This document shows positions 40,012-46,158 of a stretch of DNA of 46,158 nucleotides, piece by piece. The notes below the pieces were generated by a model. The model had not been told where the DNA came from, did not search any database, and saw nothing but the letters and a program-made list of their open reading frames with translations. The translations under genes were made by a program, and so were the position numbers. The DNA is from DATKCJ01 sp035513275 (GTDB lineage Bacteria; Verrucomicrobiota; Verrucomicrobiia; Opitutales; Opitutaceae): contig DATKCJ010000330.1 in assembly GCA_035513275.1 (NCBI GenBank), positions 1 through 46,158 of the forward strand, in the 5' to 3' direction. The stretch's first letter is position 1. The number at the start of each line of letters is the position of its first letter.

Positions 40012-41634
40012 ATGAAGGGAATGCCACGCCTCCTCGCTCCGCTGCTCGCGATCCTCGTACTCGCCGGTTGCGGCGGGCGGGAGCGCGATGCCGACGCGGC
40101 GATCAGGGAGGGCAGGTTCATCATGGTCGTCGGCGCGGATCCGCAATCGCTCGATCCGCACGTGGCGACGGGGTTCGTCGAGTATCAAGTCTTCATGGCG
40201 ATCTTCGAGGGCCTCACGCGCCTCGATCCGCGGACAAGTGACCCGATCCCCGGAACCGCGAGCCGCTGGGATGTGTCGCCCGACGGACTTACCTATACGT
40301 TTCATCTGAGGCCCGAGGCAAAGTGGTCCAACGGCGACCCCGTGACGGCGGGCGACTTCGCTTATTCAATCCAGCGGATGCTCACAGCTTCGCTCGGCAG
40401 CGAATACGCCTACTTCATCTTTGACCTGAAGAACGCGCGCGAATTTCACTCTGGCGCGATCACGGATTTCTCGCAGGTCGGCGTCGAGGTCGTGAACGAC
40501 CACACGCTCGTGCTCACGCTCAACCGCGCGACGCCGTATTTTCCCGCGATGCTTTTCCACCAGGCGTGGATGCCGGTGCATCGCGCGAGCGTCGAGGCCG
40601 CCGGGCCGATGGCCGATCGCAACTCGCGATGGGCGCGCCCCGGCACGCTCGTTGGCAACGGACCGTTCAAGCTCGTCGACTGGCGGAACAACGAGCGGCT
40701 CATCGTTGAACGAAATCCCCATTTCCACGGCGCCGCGGGCGTGAGGCTCAACTCGATCCACTTCCTGCCGATCGAAAACACCGACACCGGGGACCGCGCC
40801 TTCCGCGCCGGGCAGGTGCACGTGACAGACTCGCTTCCGCCGGCGCGCATCGCGCTCTATCGCGAAGAAAGCAATCCCGACTTCCGCTCAAACACCTACC
40901 TCGGCACGGCGTTTGCGATTTTCAACACCACGCGTAAGCCGCTCGACGACCCGCGCGTGCGCAAGGCGATCTCGCTCGCCTGCGACCGCAAGACGCTCGT
41001 CGAACGCGTCGCCCGCGCCGGGCAGGAACCGGCGGGAAGTTTCACGCCGCCAGGCACCGCGGGCTACGAACCGCCGTTGAATCCGCTCTTTGATCCCGAA
41101 GCAGCGCGCGCCCTCCTCGCGGAAGCGGGCTACCCTGGCGGCAAGGGATTTCCGACGATCGAGGTCACGTTCCCTTCGAGCAACAACACGCAGTTGGTCA
41201 TGGAGGCGCTTCAGGAAATGTGGCGCCGCGAACTTGGCATCAACGTAACGCTCGCGAACATCGAGTGGAAAGTGTTTCTCGATAACCTCTCCGGGCTGAA
41301 CTACGACATCGCGCTCATGTCGTGGGTCGGCGACTATATCGACCCGAACACCTTCCTCACGACGATGACCAGCACCAGCGGCAACAACCGCACAGGCTGG
41401 AAGAACGCGCAGTTCGACGCGCTCGTCGATCGCGCGGGCGACAACCCCGATCGCGGCGCCCGCTTTCTCCGGCTTGGAGAGGCTGAGCGAATCCTGCTCG
41501 ACGATCAGCCTATCGCCCCGATCTGGCACTTGACGCGAAGCTACCTCATCCACCCCGCGGTGCGCGGATACTATCCAAACCTCCTCGACCTCCACCCGTA
41601 TCAGGACGTGTGGCTCGAGGAAGTGAAGCCGTGA
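40012..41634 (+). CDS. Peptide/oligopeptide ABC transporter substrate-binding lipoprotein (OppA-like)
   Basis: 540 aa. Signal with lipobox LVLAGC (Cys20). SBP family 5 features: IMVVGADPQSLDPHVATG, EGLTRLDPRTSDPIPGTAS, VSPDGLTYTFHLRPEAKWSNGDPVTAGDFAYSIQRML, GNGPFKLVDWRNNERLIVERN, DPRVRKAISLACDRK and the C-terminal LGEAERILLDDQPIAPIW. These are close to OppA. It delivers peptides to a membrane permease, but no permease or ATPase gene is adjacent, so it is either orphan or works with a distant transporter. Periplasmic or membrane-anchored. Converges on the cyclophilin gene. Confidence 0.94.
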   Translation: MKGMPRLLAPLLAILVLAGCGGRERDADAAIREGRFIMVVGADPQSLDPHVATGFVEYQVFMAIFEGLTRLDPRTSDPIPGTASRWDVSPDGLTYTFHLRPEAKWSNGDPVTAGDFAYSIQRMLTASLGSEYAYFIFDLKNAREFHSGAITDFSQVGVEVVNDHTLVLTLNRATPYFPAMLFHQAWMPVHRASVEAAGPMADRNSRWARPGTLVGNGPFKLVDWRNNERLIVERNPHFHGAAGVRLNSIHFLPIENTDTGDRAFRAGQVHVTDSLPPARIALYREESNPDFRSNTYLGTAFAIFNTTRKPLDDPRVRKAISLACDRKTLVERVARAGQEPAGSFTPPGTAGYEPPLNPLFDPEAARALLAEAGYPGGKGFPTIEVTFPSSNNTQLVMEALQEMWRRELGINVTLANIEWKVFLDNLSGLNYDIALMSWVGDYIDPNTFLTTMTSTSGNNRTGWKNAQFDALVDRAGDNPDRGARFLRLGEAERILLDDQPIAPIWHLTRSYLIHPAVRGYYPNLLDLHPYQDVWLEEVKP

Positions 41635-41651
41635 CGCTAAGAGCGTTCGGG

Positions 41652-42752
41652 CTAGTTTGATCCCGTCCTCTTCGCGTCTAGCGTTTCGATGAGCGACGTC
41701 ACGGCGGCATCGATCGATCGCCTCGGCTTGCCCAATTCGATCTCCAGCTTCGCGGGCGCGAGAACGGTTGTCTTCGCCGCGTGCAAATTTTTCTTGCCCG
41801 ACTCGGAGTCGATGTCTGTGCCGTCGCCCACAATAAATGGAACCGCGGCGTCGCCAAACCATACGCGCCAGCTCTTCTCCTCGTCGAAGTAAATGAGGAG
41901 ACACGAATGCGGATCCCCAAGCGAGAGCGACGCGAGCAAGTTGCTCAGCGACTTGTCCAATCCTCCTGGAAGTTCCGAGATGCTGCACCCCAGCCGCACG
42001 AAGATCTGTGTGCCGCGCACCTGGTGATAGTGGTTGAGCTTCTCCTCAATCCACCGCGGAAACCACTCGGGGACCCCGAGGTCGACCTCGCTCGAGTAGA
42101 GTGGCGGCAATGCCGTGTGTCGCGGCTGGAGAACGCGTGCCGCCGCAAGCAGTGCATCGAACGACTCTTGTGCGGGATGATACGCCTGCGCGCCTTCGCC
42201 CACGCGCATGATCTCGACGCGCTCGATCGAGTCGCCCTCCGCGATCGCAGTGACGACATCCATGCCGGAGTGCACGACGCCGAAGACGGTATGCTTGTAA
42301 TTGAGCCGGTGCACCGGCTCGATCGCGAAGTAGAACTGGCTTCCATTCGTGTTCGGTCCGGAGTTTGCCATAGCGAGCGCACCGCGCACATGTCGCGCAC
42401 GCGGGTCGAACTCGTCGGCAAACGAGTAGCCCGGACCGCCCTCGCCCGAGCCGAGAGGATCGCCGCCCTGGATCACGAACCCGGGAACGACGCGATGAAA
42501 GACCAGGCCGTCGTAGAAGGGTTGCCCGGCTGAGCGTCCCTGAAAGGCAATCGTTCCCTCCGCGAGCCCGACGAAGCTTGCGACAGTTAACGGGGCCTTG
42601 TCGGGAAACAGCTCGGCAGTGATCACGCCCTTCGGCGTGTGGATCACGGCGTAGAGTCCGTCGGCGAGTTGCTCGGTCGCAATGCCCGCCGGCGCGGCGA
42701 GCGTGACAAGCACGGCGACAAGGCTGCCAACTGCATATCGTGAGGAGCTCAT
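41652..42752 (-). CDS. Exported cyclophilin-type peptidyl-prolyl isomerase with C-terminal extension
   Basis: 366 aa. Signal peptide (MSSSRYAVGSLVAVLVTLAAPAGIA), then a cyclophilin domain at about 35-185: FYDGLVFHRVVPGFVIQGGDP (catalytic Arg and Phe), ALAMANSGPNTNGSQFYFAI (Gln), and HTVFGVVHSGMDVV. About 170 further residues form a second domain with FVRLGCSISELPGGLDKSLSNLLASL and KTTVLAPAKLEIELGKPRRSID; I do not recognise it. It should help fold periplasmic proteins. The stop is four bases from gmk's transcript downstream, and 17 bases separate it from the convergent OppA-like gene. Confidence 0.9.
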   Translation of the reverse strand: MSSSRYAVGSLVAVLVTLAAPAGIATEQLADGLYAVIHTPKGVITAELFPDKAPLTVASFVGLAEGTIAFQGRSAGQPFYDGLVFHRVVPGFVIQGGDPLGSGEGGPGYSFADEFDPRARHVRGALAMANSGPNTNGSQFYFAIEPVHRLNYKHTVFGVVHSGMDVVTAIAEGDSIERVEIMRVGEGAQAYHPAQESFDALLAAARVLQPRHTALPPLYSSEVDLGVPEWFPRWIEEKLNHYHQVRGTQIFVRLGCSISELPGGLDKSLSNLLASLSLGDPHSCLLIYFDEEKSWRVWFGDAAVPFIVGDGTDIDSESGKKNLHAAKTTVLAPAKLEIELGKPRRSIDAAVTSLIETLDAKRTGSN

Positions 42753-42756
42753 CGCT

Positions 42757-43374
42757 TCAAGACGCCTGGCTCGACTCGCGCCGCGCCGCAGCCTCCCAAA
42801 TCGCGAGCACGCGCGCGAAGTCCTCCCTGCGGCTTCCGCTCACGATCACCTCGTCGAAGATGTCGATCGAGCGCATCTCATTCTCGGCCGACTTGAGGCG
42901 GCGCGCGATCTCCTCCTCGTCGTCATGCCCGCGGCCGATCAGCCGCTTGCGAAGCTCCTCCATCGAGGGAGGCTTCACAAACACCGTGACGAGCGCCGAG
43001 CGGATCATCGGGTCGGACTTCGCAACTTCATTGATGCTGCGCACGCCCTGCACATCCACGTTCATCACGAGATTGATGCCAGCGGCCAGTTTCTCGTGAA
43101 CCGAGCGGCGCAGCGTGCCGTAACGAAAGCGGCCGTGCACGCGCGCCCACTCAAGAAATTCCCCGTGTGCGAGACTCCGGTCGAACTGTTCCTCGGAGAA
43201 GAAGTGGTAGTCCTTGCCGTCGACTTCTCCAGGCCGCGCCGGGCGCGTCGTCACCGTGATCACCTTTTCGACTTCCGGCACCTCGGCGACGATGCGCGCA
43301 GCGAGCGTCGTCTTCCCTGTGCCCGCGGGACCCGCGATGATCATCAGCACAGGGTGAACGTCGGTGACCGGCAT
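42757..43374 (-). CDS. gmk: Guanylate kinase
   Basis: 205 aa, normal length. P-loop GPAGTGKT (residues 15-22; usual GPSGxGKS), then VITVTTRPARPGEVDGKDYHFFSEEQF (GMP-binding Arg and Tyr), EWARVHGRFRYGT, and VMNVDVQGVRSI with IGRGHDDEEEIARRL. Converts GMP to GDP with ATP. The start at 43374 is fixed by family length; the open frame runs further upstream across the membrane-protein gene. It lies between a membrane protein upstream (10-base gap) and the cyclophilin (4 bases), so all three are one minus-strand operon. Confidence 0.94.
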   Translation of the reverse strand: MPVTDVHPVLMIIAGPAGTGKTTLAARIVAEVPEVEKVITVTTRPARPGEVDGKDYHFFSEEQFDRSLAHGEFLEWARVHGRFRYGTLRRSVHEKLAAGINLVMNVDVQGVRSINEVAKSDPMIRSALVTVFVKPPSMEELRKRLIGRGHDDEEEIARRLKSAENEMRSIDIFDEVIVSGSRREDFARVLAIWEAAARRESSQAS

Positions 43375-43384
43375 CGGCGTGAAC

Positions 43385-43924
43385 TCAGTAAGTGAACGAG
43401 ACGATTGCAAGCAGGAGTCCGTAGCTCCCGCAAAACACCCCCGCGGCGCGCGCTCGCGTCGGCCGGGCGAACAGCCACTCGAGAAAGTCGCGCATGCGGT
43501 AGGGATAGCCCGCAAGAAAGAGCGCCGCGATGATCGCCACATAGACCAGCGCCACCATGAACAGCCGTTGCGGAAGCTCCCACTGCATGAACGCCGCCGT
43601 GAGAAAACTCCCGCCACCGAGGAGCACCAGCACGGCGAGGCCGCGCACCGCGAGGAAATCCGGCACGAGCTTGAAGCTCAGGATCGCAATCCCCGCAAAG
43701 ACGACGAAAAGGACGAGCCTGTAGTTACCAAAGTCCGCCTCGGTGAGCTGCGTGACGATGTAGAGAAACCACGCGGCGCCGGCGCCGAAGAGGACCCAAG
43801 CCGCGCGACGCGAACGAGGAAACGCCCGGGCCGTCGCGCCGACGACTGGCGCGTTCCAAAGGAGCAGCCCGCCGGCGGCGATCAGGAGCAAACCGGGAAT
43901 GAGGGTCGCAAGAAAAAGGCTCAT
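43385..43924 (-). CDS. Six-helix membrane protein of unknown function
   Basis: 179 aa, almost entirely hydrophobic, with about six segments: LIPGLLLIAAGGLLLW, AAWVLFGAGAAWFLYIV, LVLFVVFAGIAILSF, GLAVLVLLGGGSFLTAAF, FMVALVYVAIIAALFL, and AGVFCGSYGLLLAIVSF. One charged cytosolic link (YPYRMRDFLEWLFARPTRAR) separates the last two. No family recognised. It begins the operon with gmk and is 93 bases past miaB's stop. Confidence 0.75.
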   Translation of the reverse strand: MSLFLATLIPGLLLIAAGGLLLWNAPVVGATARAFPRSRRAAWVLFGAGAAWFLYIVTQLTEADFGNYRLVLFVVFAGIAILSFKLVPDFLAVRGLAVLVLLGGGSFLTAAFMQWELPQRLFMVALVYVAIIAALFLAGYPYRMRDFLEWLFARPTRARAAGVFCGSYGLLLAIVSFTY

Positions 43925-43926
43925 AA

Positions 43927-43950
43927 GGCAGTTGAAGCAGGCAGTTGAAG
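43927..43950. repeat. Tandem 11-mer direct repeat
   Basis: GGCAGTTGAAG occurs at 43927-43937 and 43940-43950, and the complementary CTTCAACT appears at 44011-44018 next to miaB's stop. It could form a stem or be a small sequence expansion upstream of the membrane-protein gene. Confidence 0.5.
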
Positions 43951-44017
43951 TCTAAGTCCGGGGCGGCGACGAGAGGAAAGTCGTGTGGCTAAGGTAACTT
44001 CGACTTCGAGCTTCAAC

Positions 44018-45373
44018 TTAAACCGTGGCCAGCTCGAGCTGGCCGTAAAGCACGCTAGGTGTCGTGCGTGTGATCGAGACCGGCACGAGCTGGCCGACGA
44101 GGCGCTCGTCGGCATCAAAGTGGACGATGCGGTTGCCGCGCGTGCGTCCCATCGAGCCGATGCCCTTCTTGTCGCGGCCCTCGACGAGAACCTCCTGCGT
44201 CGTGCCTTCCAGCAGTCTGTTCCGCCGGATCGAGTTGGCCTCGAGGATGTCGAGCAGCTCGCGGTTGCGCGCCTCTTTCACCGCGTCAGGAATCTGGTCG
44301 CCTGCCTCTGCAGCGGGCGTGCCGCTGCGGATCGAATACTTGAAGACGTAGGCCATGTCGTAGTTCGCGGCCTCGAAGAGCGAACGCGTCTCAGCGAAGT
44401 CGTCCTCCGTTTCGCCGGGGAAGCCCACGATCACATCTGTCGAGAAATACATGTCGGGCCGCACGCGGCGCAGGCTCTCGACAATCTCGAGATATTTCGC
44501 GCGGGTGTAGGGCCGGTTCATCGCGCGAAGGATCCGATCGCTGCCCGACTGCATCGGCAGGTGGACGTATTCGCAGAGCTTCGGCAACCGACCGTAGGCC
44601 TCGACAAGGTCCTGCTTGAAACCGCGCGGGTGTGGCGAAGTGAAACGGATGCGTTCGATCCCATCGATCGCGTCGATGCGCTCGAGCAACTGCACGAAGG
44701 GCGAGATGCCGTTCGCGTGCTCGTAGTCGCGACGACCGTAACTCGTGACGATCTGGCCGAGCAGTGTGATCTCCTTAACACCGCGTTCCGCGAGCGCGCG
44801 GCACTCCGCAACGATTTCCTCCATCGGGCGCGAGCGCTCGTCGCCACGCGTCTTCGGCACGATACAGAAAGAACAGTGCATGTCGCAGCCCTGCTGAATC
44901 GACACGAACGCCGTGACCTGCCTGTCCGTGAGTTCGTGGTCGCGGATCGTGTTTTGCGATCCAACCTCTTCGGCCGTGTCGATGATGGTCTCGCCGACAG
45001 GCACGCCCGCGTCGCGCGCGGCACGAAGGTTGTCGAGATAGCCTGGAACGGTGTGAAACTTTTGCGTGCCGATGATCAGGTCGACATCGGGCAGCCGGTC
45101 GAGAAGTTCGGCGCCGCGGTTCTGCGCCATGCAGCCGAGGATCCCGAGAACGAAGTCGGGATTGCGCCGCTTGTGAGCCGAGACGTTCGCCGCTTTGCCG
45201 ATCGCCTTTTGCTCGGCGGAGTCGCGCACGGAACAAGTGTTGAGCAGGAGGATGTCGCAATCGGACTCATCGGCCACGATCCGGTAGCCCCGCGCACGAA
45301 GCATCGCCGCGACCGCCTCGCTGTCGCGCTCGTTCATCTGGCAGCCGTAGGTCTTGATGTGAACGCGGTTCAC
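44018..45373 (-). CDS. miaB: tRNA-2-methylthio-N6-dimethylallyladenosine synthase, with displaced start
   Basis: 451 aa from GTG 45373 (NRVHIKTYGCQMNERDSE). MTTase domain cysteines Cys11, Cys47 and Cys81 hold the auxiliary cluster; the radical SAM motif GCDMHCSFC has Cys163, Cys167 and Cys170. A TRAM domain fills the last 65 residues. MiaB methylthiolates A37 of certain tRNAs. A further GTG at 45388 would add five residues (GSKQ). An almost identical copy of the first codons, with an ATG, lies 115 bases upstream (45466-45488), outside the frame. The start therefore seems to have moved by an insertion or duplication. Family certain; start uncertain. Confidence 0.92.
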   Translation of the reverse strand: MNRVHIKTYGCQMNERDSEAVAAMLRARGYRIVADESDCDILLLNTCSVRDSAEQKAIGKAANVSAHKRRNPDFVLGILGCMAQNRGAELLDRLPDVDLIIGTQKFHTVPGYLDNLRAARDAGVPVGETIIDTAEEVGSQNTIRDHELTDRQVTAFVSIQQGCDMHCSFCIVPKTRGDERSRPMEEIVAECRALAERGVKEITLLGQIVTSYGRRDYEHANGISPFVQLLERIDAIDGIERIRFTSPHPRGFKQDLVEAYGRLPKLCEYVHLPMQSGSDRILRAMNRPYTRAKYLEIVESLRRVRPDMYFSTDVIVGFPGETEDDFAETRSLFEAANYDMAYVFKYSIRSGTPAAEAGDQIPDAVKEARNRELLDILEANSIRRNRLLEGTTQEVLVEGRDKKGIGSMGRTRGNRIVHFDADERLVGQLVPVSITRTTPSVLYGQLELATV

Positions 45374-45487
45374 TTGCTTAGATCCCACCGCGCCGACTTG
45401 TCCGCCATAGCTCGCAGAGCGACGGCGGAAGCGTCGCGGCGAGAGCCGAGAGGCGAAGGCGGGAGGTCTTGATGTGGACGCGATTCA
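45351..45487. repeat. Near-duplicate of the miaB 5' end flanking a 93-bp segment
   Basis: 45351-45372 and 45466-45487 match at 20 of 22 positions. On the minus strand both read (A/G)TG AA(T/C) CGC GT(C/T) CAC ATC AAG, so both internal differences are third-position and synonymous. The 93 bases between carry an imperfect hairpin TCCGCCATAGCTC-gca-GAGCGACGGCGGA (45401-45428). Confidence 0.8.
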
Positions 45488-45488
45488 T
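45378..45488 (-). pseudogene. 36-codon upstream frame repeating the miaB N-terminus
   Basis: From ATG 45488 the frame reads M-N-R-V-H-I-K-T, identical to the start of MiaB, then diverges into S-R-L-R-L and Ala/Pro/Arg-rich sequence, and stops at 45378-45380, four bases before the GTG used for miaB. It may be the broken original start of miaB, or act as a short leader whose stop lets ribosomes reinitiate at GTG 45373. Confidence 0.5.
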
Positions 45489-45627
45489 CCCGGGAAGGGG
45501 CAAGCGAGCCAAATGCGCCCCGGCGGGTCAACCCAAAGCCCCTCCCGAGCCTGAGCTGCGACGGCACGTTGGGAGGGGGCAGCCGCGACCTTGACGCTTC
45601 TCGCACAGAAGGCGCACGCTTGTCGCC

Positions 45628-46158
45628 ATGTTACCCCGCACCCTGTTGTTTCTCTCTGCGATCCTGCTGCCGCTCACGGTCGCAGCTCGCACTCCCGTGG
45701 TGCTCGACACGGACATCGGCACCGACATCGACGACACTTGGGCGTTGCTGCATTTACTCCGCAGCCCGGAGCTCGATCTCAAGATGGTGCTGACCGATAC
45801 GGGAGACACGACTTACCGCGCGACCGTGGCAGCCAAATTCCTCGAGGCCGCGGGACGCACCGATGTCGTGATCGGGATCGGACTCCCCGGGGAACTTGAG
45901 GAGGCCAACCGGACGCTCGATCCCTGGATCCGCGGCTACAACCTGGCGGACTATCCCGGAACCGTGCACAAGGACGGGTTCGATGCATTCATCGAACTTG
46001 TGATGAACTCGCCCGAAACGGTGACGGTGATCGCGATCGGCGGCGTGCCAGGTCTCGCAGCGGCGCTCGAGCGCGAACCGCGCATTGCGTCGCAGGCGCG
46101 GTTTGTAGGCATGCACGGCAGTTTCGATGTGGGGTACGGCGGGAGTCCAGAGATCGCG
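45628..46158 (+). CDS. Inosine/uridine-type nucleoside hydrolase (partial, 3' end missing)
   Basis: 177 codons from the ATG at 45628; the frame is open to the window edge. Signal peptide MLPRTLLFLSAILLPLTVAA, then the family signature VVLDTDIGTDIDDTWALLHLL (residues 25-45, split motif DTDIGTDIDD) supplying the calcium-binding aspartates, LTDTGDTTYRATVAAKFLEAAGR, and VTVIAIGGVPGLAAALEREP, typical of the middle of the fold. The usual GxDDxxAL reads GTDIDDTWALL. It cleaves nucleosides to base and ribose, here probably outside the cytoplasm. Full length would be about 310-330 residues. Confidence 0.9.
   Translation, partial: MLPRTLLFLSAILLPLTVAARTPVVLDTDIGTDIDDTWALLHLLRSPELDLKMVLTDTGDTTYRATVAAKFLEAAGRTDVVIGIGLPGELEEANRTLDPWIRGYNLADYPGTVHKDGFDAFIELVMNSPETVTVIAIGGVPGLAAALEREPRIASQARFVGMHGSFDVGYGGSPEIA

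Noticed and set aside
43985..45472. 495-residue plus-strand frame across miaB
   Set aside because: It is the complement of the MiaB coding frame, with no recognisable motif.

Overview
The window looks like a chromosomal segment of a high-GC Verrucomicrobiota, most likely of the Opitutales/Opitutaceae type. This rests on one PEP-CTERM protein, the set of housekeeping genes, short intergenic spacers, and intergenic palindromic repeats of a style I associate with that group. No rRNA or tRNA gene, CRISPR array, prophage, integrase or insertion-sequence transposase was seen. The taxonomic call is an inference.

Layout. 0.2-7.6 kb: a membrane protein, a lipoprotein, a DmpA-type peptidase, a quinone-oxidoreductase-like enzyme, DoxX, and a coupled MBOAT acyltransferase/SGNH pair. 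7.7-11.2 kb: a DEAD-box helicase facing an NCS2 purine-type permease with a tightly coupled unknown gene. 11.5-16.6 kb: a PEP-CTERM protein, a five-PAS SpoIIE-type phosphatase and a tandem DUF4440-like protein. 16.8-19.3 kb (minus strand): PncC-like amidase, a small unknown, a SET-domain protein and exonuclease III. 19.5-24.9 kb: a GT-C-like membrane protein, YggU, two acetyltransferases, a DUF2007-like protein, a cupin and an AmpG-like permease. 24.9-26.9 kb (minus): an amidase lipoprotein and threonine dehydratase. 27.1-30.9 kb: a RelE-like protein, PssA, DnaN and a conserved unknown. 31-33.7 kb (minus): a subtilase and a NUP-family protein. 33.8-36.7 kb: a HAD protein, an FMN hydroxyacid oxidase and an RDD protein. 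36.9-41.6 kb: moaC-moaD-moaE, a small membrane protein, gnd and an OppA-like lipoprotein. 41.7-45.4 kb (minus): a cyclophilin, gmk, a membrane protein and miaB. The right edge cuts a nucleoside hydrolase.

Genes that plausibly work together: moaCDE (molybdopterin synthesis); the MBOAT and SGNH proteins (O-acylation of an exported polymer); the AmpG-like permease facing a murein amidase (wall turnover); and NCS2 permease, NUP protein and nucleoside hydrolase, which are scattered but share purines or nucleosides as likely substrates.

The most unusual layer is intergenic. Many spacers carry palindromes footed by GTAG on one side and CTAC on the other, often as two facing hairpins, which is the architecture of REP/BIME elements. 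Their stems differ in sequence from copy to copy. A second family (two copies) shows a compensatory stem change. A third signal is a 93-bp segment bounded by a near-duplicate of the first codons of miaB, which seems to have displaced the start of that gene.
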